Notes: generated from the letters alone by a model not told the origin. Counted from the stretch's first letter, positions 16,697 to 27,474 are shown. The stretch: 48,017 nucleotides of DNA from an uncultured Eubacterium sp. (GCA_934317205.1 CAKREL010000004.1:1-48017); one strand, 5' to 3'. Made by a program: numbers and translations.

Positions 16697-16896
16697 GTTT
16701 TTATCTTCCTGTTTCTATAATAATAAATGTTTTTATAAATAGTCATTATGGAATCATCCAGAGCAGTTTGGGCTGAGGATTATTACATAAATCCTGTTAA
16801 TGGTCACTAAGATATATTAAATATCACGAAAGAAAATATGTCAACTAGTAAAACTGTGAAGAAAAAGTGAATACTTTTATGACAGGCAAAATGGAG

Positions 16897-16926
16897 TTGC
16901 TATTTTTAATCTGACTATAGTATGAT
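16897..16926 (+). promoter_or_regulatory. Promoter of the sirtuin gene
   Basis: -35 TTGCTA, 18-nt spacer, -10 TATGAT, about 92 nt before the start codon. It is followed directly by repeat A copy 2. Confidence 0.55.
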
Positions 16927-16948
16927 GTAAGTATCACATGCGTTCATG

Positions 16949-16987
16949 AGCAAGTAGCGAAAGCGGATTGAGAATGTCCGCTTTACA
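16949..16987. repeat. Dispersed repeat A, copy 2 (hairpin)
   Basis: Differs from 2846-2884 at one loop base only. It has the same stem AAAGCGGA/TCCGCTTT. It starts about 16 nt downstream of the predicted transcription start of the sirtuin gene. Confidence 0.75.
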
Positions 16988-17017
16988 CGTTTCGTCAGAA
17001 AAAAAGGAGCGAAATAA

Positions 17018-17737
17018 ATGGAAAAGATGGAGTTATTAAAAAAATGGATTGAAGAGTCAGATAATATCGTATTTTTTGGTGGAGCAGGAGTCTCTACGGA
17101 GAGCGGAATTCCAGATTTTCGAAGTGTAGATGGATTATATCATCAGAAATATGACTATCCGCCGGAAACGATTTTAAGCCACACGTTTTATATGGAAAAG
17201 CCTGAAGAATTTTATCGGTTTTATCGGGATAAAATGCTGGCATTGGATGCAAAACCAAATGCGGCGCATCTGAAACTGGCTGAACTTGAAGCAAAAGGTA
17301 AGCTGAAGGCAGTGGTGACTCAGAATATTGATGGATTGCATCAGGCAGCAGGCAGTAAAAATGTGTTGGAACTGCATGGAAGTGTACATCGTAATTATTG
17401 CAGAAAATGTGGAAAATTATATGATGCACAGTATATTAAGAATTCAACAGGAGTTCCAAAGTGTGAATGTGGCGGTCAGATTAAGCCGGATGTAGTGCTT
17501 TATGAGGAAGGGCTGGATTCAGCTACTATGCAGGCAGCCATCCGCTTTATCAGCCAGGCAGAGGTGCTGATCATTGGTGGTACAAGTCTTGCTGTGTATC
17601 CGGCAGCTGGTCTGATCGATTATTATAGAGGAAACAAACTTGTGCTGATCAATAAATCAGCAACTCCGATGGATGATCGTGCGGATCTGGTGATCCAGGC
17701 ACCGATCGGAGAAGTATTTCTTTCTATAGAGGATTAG
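17018..17737 (+). CDS. cobB: NAD-dependent protein deacylase, sirtuin (Sir2) family
   Basis: Cytosolic sirtuin (239 aa) that removes acyl groups from lysines using NAD+. FGGAGVSTESGIPDFRS (20-36) is the NAD-binding GAGxSxxxGIPDFR motif. TQNIDGLH (101-108) and His120 in LELHGSVH form the catalytic site. Zinc ligands are C128-x2-C131 and C149-x-C151; the second pair is spaced by one residue rather than the usual two. GGTSLAVYPAAGL (about 193-205) and a final LVLINKS segment complete the fold. RBS AAAGGAGCG precedes the ATG. Acyl preference cannot be read. A possible small ORF begins right after the stop. Confidence 0.94.
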   Translation: MEKMELLKKWIEESDNIVFFGGAGVSTESGIPDFRSVDGLYHQKYDYPPETILSHTFYMEKPEEFYRFYRDKMLALDAKPNAAHLKLAELEAKGKLKAVVTQNIDGLHQAAGSKNVLELHGSVHRNYCRKCGKLYDAQYIKNSTGVPKCECGGQIKPDVVLYEEGLDSATMQAAIRFISQAEVLIIGGTSLAVYPAAGLIDYYRGNKLVLINKSATPMDDRADLVIQAPIGEVFLSIED

Positions 17738-17738
17738 G

Positions 17739-17855
17739 GTGTTAAAAGGTCTGAATCCACCTGCGCTTGCACAAGAGTGGATGAATGACCCTGGGGCACG
17801 CTCCGATATGAGCATAAAAGTGGGATCCTTTAAAAGATTCCTGGAGTATATATAA
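17739..17855 (+). CDS. Possible small protein, 38 aa, between cobB and DUF951 gene
   Basis: A GTG start (17739) one base after the sirtuin TAG has AGAGGA five nucleotides upstream and opens 38 codons to TAA (17853-17855). The peptide begins MLKGLNPPALAQEWMNDPGA and ends in SFKRFLEYI. It has no membrane segment or cysteine and I do not recognise it. A related stretch, SFKRLREYIKK, is encoded in one frame at 36201-36230 before pth, and the DNA is similar there too. The same bases can form a stem (GGTC 17748-17751 with GACC 17787-17790; ATCCAC 17755-17760 with GTGGAT 17777-17782), so a structured RNA is an alternative. Coding status is unproven. Confidence 0.35.
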   Translation: MLKGLNPPALAQEWMNDPGARSDMSIKVGSFKRFLEYI

Positions 17856-17872
17856 ATCATTGAGGTGAATGA

Positions 17873-18067
17873 ATGACATATCAATATGAAGTAGGCGATA
17901 TCGTAAAGTTAAAAAAGAAACATCCCTGCGGCAGTTTTGAGTGGGAAATCCTGCGTGTGGGGGCAGATTTTCGGTTAAAATGTCTAGGCTGCGGACACCA
18001 GATCATGGTTGCACGCAAGATTGTAGAAAAAAACACAAAAGATTTAAAAAAACACTTGCCTGATTGA
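17873..18067 (+). CDS. DUF951 family protein
   Basis: Small basic protein (64 aa) matching DUF951: YEVGDIVKLKKKHPCGSFEWEILRVGADFRLKC-LGCGH. The paired cysteine motifs HPCG and LGCGH could bind metal. Function is unknown. Members commonly sit directly before rpsF in Firmicutes, as here. The start follows TTGAGGTGAATGA; an in-frame choice at 17873 fits the family's N-terminus. A promoter for rpsF begins inside its last codons. Confidence 0.9.
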   Translation: MTYQYEVGDIVKLKKKHPCGSFEWEILRVGADFRLKCLGCGHQIMVARKIVEKNTKDLKKHLPD

Positions 18068-18084
18068 TGAAAATATGGTAACAT
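18056..18084 (+). promoter_or_regulatory. Promoter of rpsF-ssb-rpsR
   Basis: -35 TTGCCT, 17-nt spacer, extended -10 TGGTAACAT with TAACAT at 18079-18084. It overlaps the end of the DUF951 gene and leaves a leader of about 70 nt. Confidence 0.5.
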
Positions 18085-18106
18085 AGTCAATCGTGATATA
18101 CAATAT

Positions 18107-18150
18107 CCTTGCTCTCTACAAGATGAGCAGAGGGCCAAAAGACCACAAGG
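18107..18150 (+). promoter_or_regulatory. Structured leader before rpsF (possible S6:S18 autoregulatory RNA)
   Basis: CCTTG (18107-18111) can pair with CAAGG (18146-18150). The right arm is part of the AAGGAGG ribosome binding site. An inner GCTCT/AGAG pairing and a purine-rich bulge lie between. Leaders that bind the S6:S18 complex are known for this operon in bacteria. I could not match the consensus base by base. Confidence 0.35.
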
Positions 18151-18162
18151 AGGTAAGAAAGC

Positions 18163-18453
18163 ATGAACAAGTATGAATTAGCATTAATTGTTAGTGCCAA
18201 GATCGAAGATGACGCCAGAGCAGCAGTTGTTGAGAAAGCAAAAGAGTACATTACTCGTTTTGGCGGTACAGTAACAGAAGTTGAGGATTGGGGTAAGAAA
18301 AAATTAGCTTACGATATCCAGAAAATGAGCGAAGGCTTCTATTACTTCATTCAGTTCGATGCTGCAGCAGAAGTACCTGCTGAGTTAGAGCAGAGTGTTC
18401 GTATCATGGACAATGTGCTGAGATTTTTATGCGTTAGAAAAGACGAGGCATAA
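18163..18453 (+). CDS. rpsF: 30S ribosomal protein S6
   Basis: 96 aa, normal length. It has the ferredoxin-like S6 fold pattern: MNKYELALIVSAKIEDDARA, then the GGTVTEVEDWGKKKLAYDIQK strand pair and the C-terminal RIMDNVLRFLCVRKDE strand. S6 binds the 16S rRNA platform together with S18, encoded two genes downstream. The RBS is a strong AAGGAGGT. First gene of rpsF-ssb-rpsR. Confidence 0.98.
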   Translation: MNKYELALIVSAKIEDDARAAVVEKAKEYITRFGGTVTEVEDWGKKKLAYDIQKMSEGFYYFIQFDAAAEVPAELEQSVRIMDNVLRFLCVRKDEA

Positions 18454-18480
18454 TTTCACAGTAGAGAAGGAGTTATCCTT

Positions 18481-18924
18481 ATGAATAAAGTAATTTTAAT
18501 GGGACGATTGACCCGTGATCCTGAGGTTCGTTATTCTCAGGGTGAACAGGCAACCGCAATCGCAAGATATACAGTTGCAGTAGATCGTAGATTCCGTCGT
18601 GACGGCGACAGCCAGACAGCAGATTTTATCGGCTGTGTAGCATTCGGACGTCAGGCAGAGTTCGCAGAGAAATATCTGCGCAAAGGAACAAAAATTGCCC
18701 TTACAGGCCGTATCCAGACCGGAAGTTATACAAACCGTGACGGACAGAAGGTCTATACAACAGATGTTGTAGTAGAGGAGCAGGAGTTTGCAGAGAGCAA
18801 AGCAGCAAGTGCTGAGCATACAGCAAGTTTTGCACCGGCAGACAGACCATCACCGAGCAATGCAGTGAATGATGGTTTTATGAATATTCCGGACGGAATC
18901 GATGAAGAATTACCATTTAACTAA
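18481..18924 (+). CDS. ssb: Single-stranded DNA-binding protein
   Basis: 147 aa. The OB fold spans about residues 1-105, starting MNKVILMGRLTRDPEVRYSQ and including FIGCVAFGRQAEFAEKYLRKG and GRIQTGSYTNRDGQKVYTTDV. A low-complexity linker follows, and the acidic tip ends in DEELPFN, the peptide that recruits replication and repair partners. It lies between rpsF and rpsR, the usual housekeeping ssb context, so this is the essential replication SSB rather than a plasmid or competence paralog. Confidence 0.98.
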   Translation: MNKVILMGRLTRDPEVRYSQGEQATAIARYTVAVDRRFRRDGDSQTADFIGCVAFGRQAEFAEKYLRKGTKIALTGRIQTGSYTNRDGQKVYTTDVVVEEQEFAESKAASAEHTASFAPADRPSPSNAVNDGFMNIPDGIDEELPFN

Positions 18925-18941
18925 ACAGGAGGTAAACTATC

Positions 18942-19202
18942 ATGGCTTATAATAAAGATGGAAAAAGCGATTCTCCGATGAAGAGAAGAGGCGGCCGCAG
19001 AAGAAAAAAAGTTTGTGTATTCTGTGGAAAAGACAATGTAATTGATTACAAGGATACAAATAAATTAAAAAGATACATCTCTGAGAGAGGAAAAATCCTT
19101 CCGAGAAGAATCACAGGAAACTGTGCAAAACATCAGAGAGCTATCACTGTAGCAATCAAGAGAGCACGTCACGTTGCTTTAATGCCATACGTACAGGATT
19201 AA
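18942..19202 (+). CDS. rpsR: 30S ribosomal protein S18
   Basis: 86 aa. A basic N-terminal arm ([19 protein letters not shown]) leads into the conserved [20 protein letters not shown] and [30 protein letters not shown] core. It has C-x2-C plus a later Cys (NCAKHQ), the zinc-binding C+ form of S18. RBS AGGAGGT. The operon ends with a strong terminator. Confidence 0.98.
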   Translation: MAYNKDGKSDSPMKRRGGRRRKKVCVFCGKDNVIDYKDTNKLKRYISERGKILPRRITGNCAKHQRAITVAIKRARHVALMPYVQD

Positions 19203-19215
19203 TTTTGACAACAGA

Positions 19216-19245
19216 CTCCCCGGGAAAATTTCCGGGGAGCTTTTT
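19216..19245 (+). terminator. Rho-independent terminator after rpsR
   Basis: CTCCCCGG pairs with CCGGGGAG (ends 19239) around a short loop and is followed by CTTTTT. It directly abuts the inverted-repeat element that starts at 19241. Confidence 0.9.
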
Positions 19246-19395
19246 GTATATTTCAGACCCAGTCATCTCGAGTCCGCTACGCTTCCTCTCGATGTGGCTT
19301 CTCGCCAAATAAAATTTCAGGAAAAAATGTTCATTCATGCAAGCGTGATTCGCATTTTTCCTAAAATTTTGCCTGGCTCTGAAATATACAAAAAA
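19241..19395. repeat. Nested inverted-repeat element, MITE-like
   Basis: The outer arms are 22 nt: TTTTTGTATATTTCAGACCC plus AG (19241-19262) against 19373-19394, with one mismatch. Inside, AAAATTTCAGGAAAAAATG (19311-19329) pairs with CATTTTTCCTAAAATTTT (19353-19370). The total is about 155 bp with no credible ORF. It fills the gap between the rpsR terminator and the RBS of the GDPD gene. Confidence 0.55.
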
Positions 19396-19405
19396 AAGGA
19401 ATTAT

Positions 19406-21268
19406 ATGAAAAAAATAAAGACGGTTTTAAAGTATTTACAATACGCATTTGGATTATTGAAATTGAATATAGGTACACTTTTAGTGTTTGAACTTTTATA
19501 TAAATTTGCTTCTATGGCTGTGTTTAAACCACTGCTCAGTGGTTTGATGAAACTGGCATTGAAAGCGCAGGGATTGAGTTATCTGTCGGATGAGACCATG
19601 GGAACTTTTCTGAAGGCACCGCTGACCTGGATTTTTCTGATTTTGATCGTGCTCGGTGCTGCATTTTTTGTGTTGTTTGATATTTGCTGTATCATTTCAT
19701 GTATTCATGCATCGTTCCGAAAACAGGAAATGCCATTGCTGGCGTTGATCCGTCAGGGCTTTAAGACATCTCTGCGTGTTATTTACCAGAGAAATATCAT
19801 TATGATGCTCTATTTGCTGATCATTATACCGATGACGCATGCACTGATTATTTCCGGTTATATTACAAAATTTACAGTGCCACAGTTCATTTTAGACTAT
19901 ATTATGTCTCATACCTGGCTGGCAATCCTGTATGTTGGATTCTGGATCTTTATGGGATTGAAATCGTTCCACTGGATTTACAGCCTGCATTATTTCAGCC
20001 TTGAAAAATGCAATTTTAAGCAGGCGAGAATGCGAAGCAGAAAACTGCAGGGAAGGCATTACTGGCTTGATATGGTGGTGGTCGTGGGGTGGAATCTGGC
20101 CTGTATTGGTATCTATTATGGGATTATCCTGCTTGGTTCCTGGCTGGTGTCCAGGGTCAATCAGGCATTGCCAACCCAGGATTTGTTTAGCAGCCTGACT
20201 CTTTCCGGTATTTCATTCTTGATGGATGTGTGCGGTGCATTATTCTTCTGTTTTGATCTGCCAATATTTTTTCTCTGCGTCAGTCTGCTTTATTATTATT
20301 ACAAGGCAGCATCCGGAGAAAAAATCCCGGGACAGTTTAGAAATCTTGACAATGCCTACCGCCTTACAAAAACCGGATGGGCAAAAAAAATGTATCAGTA
20401 CCGTAAGCGGATCATAGCGATCAGCGTTGTAGCTGTGATTGGAATTAATTTTGCATATAACTTTGCTGATAAGCGTGGCGTGTTGCATATGGGACTTGAT
20501 AACCCGGTGGAGGTGACAGCGCACAGAGGATATTCTGCCATGTATCCGGAAAATACGATCCCGGCATTTAAGGGAGCGATTGAAGTCGGTGCAGACTGGG
20601 CAGAGCTGGATGTACAGCAGACATCGGATGGGGAAGTGATCGTTATGCACGATTCCAGCTTGAAACGGACAACAGGGGTGGATAAGGAAGTATGGCAGGT
20701 CACCTGGGATGAAATCAAAAATCTGGATAATGGAAGCTGGTTTGACAAAAAATATCAGACGGTGCGGATTCCGACATTGGAGGAAGTGCTGAAGGTATGC
20801 AGAGGAAAAATCCATCTGAATATTGAAATTAAGCCAAGTGAACATGATAAAAACCTGGAGGAAAGTGTCGCAAAGCTCCTGAAGGAGTATCATATGCGGG
20901 ATAGCTGCGTGGTTTCTTCTTTGAAATATGAGTCTTTGCAGAAAATAAAGGAAGCAGACAGCTCCATAGAAACCGTTTATATCACCTCTGTATCTTATGG
21001 TAATTTTACCAATCTGGAATATGCGGACGGTTATAGTGTGGAGTCGACCATGTTGAGCCAGAGTTTTGTCAAACGCGCGCAGAAGGCTGGAAAACAGGTA
21101 TATGTGTGGACTGTAAACTCAGAAGATCAGCTGGAGCGGGTAATTAGTATGGGGATTGATAATGTGATCACAGATGATCCGGTTATGGCACAGGAGCTGA
21201 TTTATAAACAGGAACATAGTACATTCTGGGATTGGTACGTGAGCCGGTTGCTTTCTATCGGAAACTAA
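19406..21268 (+). CDS. Membrane glycerophosphodiester phosphodiesterase
   Basis: 620 aa in two parts. Residues 1 to about 350 hold roughly eight membrane segments of the GlpQ-associated membrane domain. Residues about 365-610 form a GDPD TIM barrel: VTAHRGYSAMYPENTIPAF with catalytic HRG and PENT, WAELDVQQTSDGEVIVMHD with the ELD metal ligands and HD, and IHLNIEIKP with ExK. The barrel ends in VYVWTVNSEDQLERVISMGIDNVITDDP. Such enzymes hydrolyse glycerophosphodiesters, or in membrane-fused forms possibly lipoteichoic acid or phospholipid headgroups; the substrate is inferred only loosely. RBS AAAGGAATT. Confidence 0.92.
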   Translation: MKKIKTVLKYLQYAFGLLKLNIGTLLVFELLYKFASMAVFKPLLSGLMKLALKAQGLSYLSDETMGTFLKAPLTWIFLILIVLGAAFFVLFDICCIISCIHASFRKQEMPLLALIRQGFKTSLRVIYQRNIIMMLYLLIIIPMTHALIISGYITKFTVPQFILDYIMSHTWLAILYVGFWIFMGLKSFHWIYSLHYFSLEKCNFKQARMRSRKLQGRHYWLDMVVVVGWNLACIGIYYGIILLGSWLVSRVNQALPTQDLFSSLTLSGISFLMDVCGALFFCFDLPIFFLCVSLLYYYYKAASGEKIPGQFRNLDNAYRLTKTGWAKKMYQYRKRIIAISVVAVIGINFAYNFADKRGVLHMGLDNPVEVTAHRGYSAMYPENTIPAFKGAIEVGADWAELDVQQTSDGEVIVMHDSSLKRTTGVDKEVWQVTWDEIKNLDNGSWFDKKYQTVRIPTLEEVLKVCRGKIHLNIEIKPSEHDKNLEESVAKLLKEYHMRDSCVVSSLKYESLQKIKEADSSIETVYITSVSYGNFTNLEYADGYSVESTMLSQSFVKRAQKAGKQVYVWTVNSEDQLERVISMGIDNVITDDPVMAQELIYKQEHSTFWDWYVSRLLSIGN

Positions 21269-21313
21269 AGAAATAACCGATTAAACTCGAGTTAGTAGTA
21301 CGAAACAAAAGAC

Positions 21314-21342
21314 TTCCATATCCGGCAGAAATGTAGTATACT
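21314..21342 (+). promoter_or_regulatory. Promoter of gdpP-rplI
   Basis: -35 TTCCAT, 17-nt spacer, -10 TATACT, 36 nt before the gdpP start. The -35 is weak. Confidence 0.4.
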
Positions 21343-21378
21343 TAATGGGACAGTAGGGTCATAACAAAAGGAGTTATC

Positions 21379-23424
21379 ATGCAACAGGATATAAAGTTGA
21401 AGGGTAAGTTAAAGGGTTATACACAGATTCCATTACTGCTTACTGTTTTGTTTGCAGCGATGGATGCGTGGATGTATGTATTAAATGTAAAGGCAGGAAT
21501 TCTTGGAACTATCTTTGTGGGGATTTATTTCCTTATTATGCTGTTTGTATATTGGCGGAATAAACCGATTTTTATGAATGAGCTGATTGATTTCGCAACG
21601 CAATATGGTACCGTGCAGAAACGGCTCCTCAATGAGTTTGAAGTTCCGTATGCAGTTATGGATGCCAACGGCAAACTGCTTTGGATGAATCGGCGATTTG
21701 AAGCTTTGTCAGAAAAGGACAAAGGTTACCATAAATCAATCACAACTATTTTTCCGCAGATTACCAGAGAACTGATGGACAAGGAAGATGAGCTGGAAGT
21801 TATTGTAGAACGTGAAGATCATGTTTATCGTGCTTCCGTGCACAAGATCCGTTTTACAGATATTTTACATGAGAGCAGCAGTATTGAGCTGGCAGAGAAA
21901 GATCAGTATCTGCAGGTAATCTATCTGTTTGATGAGACACAGCTGACAAAGTACCGTATTGAAAACCAGGAGATGCAGATGGTTCCTGCCCTGGTTTACA
22001 TTGATAATTATGATGAGGTGCTGGATACGGTAGAAGAAGTTAAGAAATCTTTGCTTATCGCACTTGTGGATCGTAAAGTCAATAAGTTCTTTACAACGAT
22101 TGATGGTCTGGTAAAAAAGACTGAAAATGATAAGTATTTTGTTATTTTTCAGCATAAATATCTTCAGAAAATGGAAGAAGAGAAGTTCAGCCTTCTGGAA
22201 GATGTCAAAAGTATTAAAGTTGGAAATGAAATGTCAGTTACGCTGAGTATGGGAATTGGTTATGTGGGTAATGATTATACCAAAAACTATGAGTATTCCC
22301 GTATGGCCATTGATCTGGCTCTGGGACGTGGCGGTGATCAGGTCGTTATCAAGACCCGTGACAAGATTTCCTATTTTGGTGGAAATAACCGTCAGGTGGA
22401 TAAAACCACTCGTGTCAAAGCTCGTGTCAAAGCATTGGCACTGCGCGAGATTATGATCAGTCGTGATAAGTTTTTTGTTATGGGCCATAAAATCGCAGAT
22501 ATTGATTCTTTCGGTGCAGCTATCGGTATTTATTGTGCGGCTCGTCAGCTTGGTAAGAAAGTTCAGATTGTTATTGACGAAGTCAATACAACACTCCGTC
22601 CGTTAAAAGAGTGCTTTACATCGGAAAAGGGTTACCCGGATGACATGTTTATTCCGAGTCAGCTGGCCATTGACGAATTGGATTCTCATACGGCACTGAT
22701 CGTTGTGGACACAAACAGGCCGAGTTATACGGAATGCCCAATCCTTTTAAACCGGGCAAAAACCATTGTTGTATTTGATCATCACCGACAATGTGAAGAA
22801 GCAATCAAAAATACAGTACTCTCCTATACAGAGCCGTATGCTTCCTCTACTTGTGAGATGATAGCGGAAGTATTACAGTATTTTGATGAAGATATTAAAC
22901 TTTCTACCCAGGAGGCAGATGCCATTTATGCGGGAATTTTGATCGATACCAATAACTTTGTTTCCAAGACAGGTGTCCGTACTTTTGAGGCCGCAGCTTA
23001 TTTGCGCCGGTGCGGTGCAGAAGTTACCCGGGTGCGTAAAATGCTTCGGAACGATATGGATGCATATAAGGCGCGTGCAGAAGCGGTGCGTCATGCGGAA
23101 GTTTACCGTAATATGTTTGCTATCAGTGTATGCCCGGCAGATAATATTGAAAGCCCAACTGTAGCCTGTGCTCAGGCTGCAAATGAGTTGCTGAATATCA
23201 TTGGCATTCGTGCGTCTTTTGTACTCACGGAGTATCATGACCGGATTTATGTCAGTGCACGTTCTATTGATGAAATCAATGTGCAACTGGTTATGGAGCA
23301 CCTTGGCGGTGGCGGTCATATGAATTCAGCAGGGGCGCAGTTAACTGACTGTACGCTGGAGGAAGCAAAGCGGACCATAGAAAATACGCTGGATGAGATG
23401 ATCAGGGAAGGAGATATCAAATAA
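21379..23424 (+). CDS. gdpP: Cyclic-di-AMP phosphodiesterase GdpP
   Basis: Membrane DHH-DHHA1 phosphodiesterase (681 aa) that hydrolyses c-di-AMP to pApA and so controls potassium and wall homeostasis. Domains in order: two membrane helices (about 15-62), a PAS-like domain (about 80-190), a degenerate GGDEF domain (about 190-340), the DHH domain with GHKIADIDSFGAA (from about 368) and VFDHHRQ (about 465), and DHHA1 with GGGGHMNSAGAQ (about 642). All metal-binding aspartates and histidines appear present. It overlaps rplI by one base (TAATG), and dnaB follows, which is the conserved Firmicute order. Confidence 0.95.
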   Translation: MQQDIKLKGKLKGYTQIPLLLTVLFAAMDAWMYVLNVKAGILGTIFVGIYFLIMLFVYWRNKPIFMNELIDFATQYGTVQKRLLNEFEVPYAVMDANGKLLWMNRRFEALSEKDKGYHKSITTIFPQITRELMDKEDELEVIVEREDHVYRASVHKIRFTDILHESSSIELAEKDQYLQVIYLFDETQLTKYRIENQEMQMVPALVYIDNYDEVLDTVEEVKKSLLIALVDRKVNKFFTTIDGLVKKTENDKYFVIFQHKYLQKMEEEKFSLLEDVKSIKVGNEMSVTLSMGIGYVGNDYTKNYEYSRMAIDLALGRGGDQVVIKTRDKISYFGGNNRQVDKTTRVKARVKALALREIMISRDKFFVMGHKIADIDSFGAAIGIYCAARQLGKKVQIVIDEVNTTLRPLKECFTSEKGYPDDMFIPSQLAIDELDSHTALIVVDTNRPSYTECPILLNRAKTIVVFDHHRQCEEAIKNTVLSYTEPYASSTCEMIAEVLQYFDEDIKLSTQEADAIYAGILIDTNNFVSKTGVRTFEAAAYLRRCGAEVTRVRKMLRNDMDAYKARAEAVRHAEVYRNMFAISVCPADNIESPTVACAQAANELLNIIGIRASFVLTEYHDRIYVSARSIDEINVQLVMEHLGGGGHMNSAGAQLTDCTLEEAKRTIENTLDEMIREGDIK

Positions 23425-23870
23425 TGAAAATTATATTATTAGAAGACGTAAAATCTCTTGGTAAAAAAGGAGAGGTTGTAAATGTAAGTGATGCATATGC
23501 AAGAAATGTGATTTTTGCAAAAAAACTTGGTCTGGAAGCAACAGGAAAAAATCTGAATGATCTGAAACTTCAGAATAAGCATGCAGAGAAAGTTGCAGAG
23601 GAACAATTAGAAGCAGCACAGCAGCTTGCAAAAGATCTGGAAGACAAAGTAGTAGTAGTAAAGATGAAAGCCGGAGAAGGTGGACGTACATTTGGTTCCG
23701 TATCTACAAAGGAGATTTCAGCTGCTGTTAAGGAGCAGCTTGGAATGGAGATCGATAAAAAGAAAATGTCACTGAATATTCCAATCAAATCGTTTGGAAC
23801 ATTTGATGTGGCTGTTAAGCTTCATGCAAAAGTAACTGGCTCTCTGCGGGTAAAAGTTACTGAAGCATAG
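23424..23870 (+). CDS. rplI: 50S ribosomal protein L9
   Basis: 148 aa. N-terminal domain MKIILLEDVKSLGKKGEVVNVSDAYARN is the L9 signature, joined by a long helix to the C-terminal domain (GRTFGSVSTKEISAAVKEQL). L9 binds 23S rRNA and limits frameshifting. Start codon overlaps the gdpP stop. Length is standard. Confidence 0.98.
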   Translation: MKIILLEDVKSLGKKGEVVNVSDAYARNVIFAKKLGLEATGKNLNDLKLQNKHAEKVAEEQLEAAQQLAKDLEDKVVVVKMKAGEGGRTFGSVSTKEISAAVKEQLGMEIDKKKMSLNIPIKSFGTFDVAVKLHAKVTGSLRVKVTEA

Positions 23871-23876
23871 AAAATA

Positions 23877-23923
23877 ATCAGATTTCAAGTCGAACGTACG
23901 TGAGGCTTGATCTCTCGTCTGAT
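23877..23923 (+). other. Hairpin between rplI and dnaB
   Basis: ATCAGA (23877-23882) pairs with TCTGAT (23918-23923), and CAAG (23886-23889) with CTTG (23906-23909). No T-tract follows. The loop side contains AAGTCGAACGTACGTGAG, a motif also found at 31625-31642 with three transitions. Confidence 0.4.
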
Positions 23924-23950
23924 CTGGTTTAGAAAGGAGCGGCAAGATAT

Positions 23951-25279
<1,329 letters not shown>

Positions 25280-25303
25280 AGTAGTAATAAGGAGGTAGAG
25301 GGG

Positions 25304-25681
25304 ATGCAAATTCATCAGTCAGCAGAAGATTATCTGGAGTGTATTTTAAAATTGAGCAAACAGCGTCCGGTGGTTCGTTCCATCGATATCGCAAATGATA
25401 TGAATTACTCCAAACCAAGTATCAGCGTCGCAATGAAAAATCTGCGCTTAAATGGTTACATTAACGTGGACGAGAGTGGATTTATTACATTGACCGACAG
25501 CGGTATGGAGATTGCGTCAAATATTTATGACCGCCATCTCATTTTAAGAAAATGGTTAGAATTTTTAGGGATTTCACCTGAGATAGCGGAGCAGGATGCA
25601 TGCAAGATTGAGCATACACTGAGCAAAGAGACTTATGCAGCACTGCGTAAGCATATTATTGATGAAATGGGTGAGGAGTAA
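25304..25681 (+). CDS. DtxR/MntR-family metal-dependent regulator
   Basis: 125 aa, the short MntR-like form: winged helix-turn-helix (about 1-70) and a metal-binding/dimerisation helix region (about 72-122), with no SH3-like C-terminal domain. HQSAEDYLECILKL is the family's opening, VRSIDIANDMNYSKPSISVAMKNL the HTH, and the second domain has the usual acidic/Cys/His residues (EQDACKIEHTLS). Such repressors sense Mn2+ or Fe2+; the metal is not decided here. RBS AAGGAGGTAGAGG precedes the ATG. It is 24 nt after dnaB and could be cotranscribed. A strong terminator follows. Confidence 0.9.
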   Translation: MQIHQSAEDYLECILKLSKQRPVVRSIDIANDMNYSKPSISVAMKNLRLNGYINVDESGFITLTDSGMEIASNIYDRHLILRKWLEFLGISPEIAEQDACKIEHTLSKETYAALRKHIIDEMGEE

Positions 25682-25726
25682 GTTCGCGAATGCGAATGAA
25701 CACTTACCACAGTTTGAGATGAAGAA

Positions 25727-25773
25727 AGAACTTCAGGCTTATGCACATATGCTGTGAGCCTGGAGTTCTTTTT
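25727..25773 (+). terminator. Terminator after the DtxR-family gene
   Basis: AGAACTTCAGGCT pairs with AGCCTGGAGTTCT (one G-U pair) around a 17-nt loop and ends in TTTTT. Confidence 0.9.
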
Positions 25774-25774
25774 G

Positions 25775-25810
25775 GTTTACCAGGAAATTACGATGAATTT
25801 CCTGGCAAAC
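25775..25810. repeat. Dispersed repeat B, copy 2 (hairpin)
   Basis: GTTTACCAGGAAATT and GAATTTCCTGGCAAAC form an almost perfect stem (one A-C mismatch) around a 5-nt loop. The inner 29 nt match 663-691 at 24 positions. It lies directly behind a terminator. Confidence 0.6.
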
Positions 25811-26027
25811 AAAAGCATTTCGTGCAAACGATGTGTATTCGCACGAGAAGAGATTCTTGTTTAAGAGGAATATGTGGATTTTTCTGAAAAACAGGGAAAA
25901 TATGAAAAAAAGTTTGTGCTCAAATACAAAATTAAAGTACTTGATGACGGAAATGTTTTTGGATTATGCAAAAAACATGTAAAATCACGTATTAATGTGA
26001 AAAATATGACAAATTTAAAAAAAAATA

Positions 26028-27430
<1,403 letters not shown>

Positions 27431-27456
27431 TCGTTAAGATCTTTTAAAAGATAAAA

Positions 27457-27474
27457 TTGGCATATATTTTGCTT
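27457..27474 (+). promoter_or_regulatory. Sigma-54-like -24/-12 motif
   Basis: TTGGCATATATTTTGCTT has GG and GC separated by exactly 10 nt, and matches most of the sigma-54 consensus (TGGCAC-N5-TTGCT). It lies between gdhA and its terminator, upstream of the HPr-like gene. The AT-rich setting makes a chance match possible. Confidence 0.3.

Larger units (their letters stand above)
16697..17017. other. Intergenic region before the sirtuin gene
   Basis: 321 nt, AT-rich. The first 200 nt show no gene or clear structure beyond the LTA synthase upstream region. Then follow a promoter (16897-16926), repeat A copy 2 (16949-16987) and the RBS AAAGGAG. The repeat would lie in the 5' leader of the sirtuin mRNA. 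Confidence 0.5.

Noticed and set aside
19294..19491. 65-codon frame in the inverted-repeat element
   Set aside because: Runs through both repeat arms into the GDPD gene out of frame and has no RBS.
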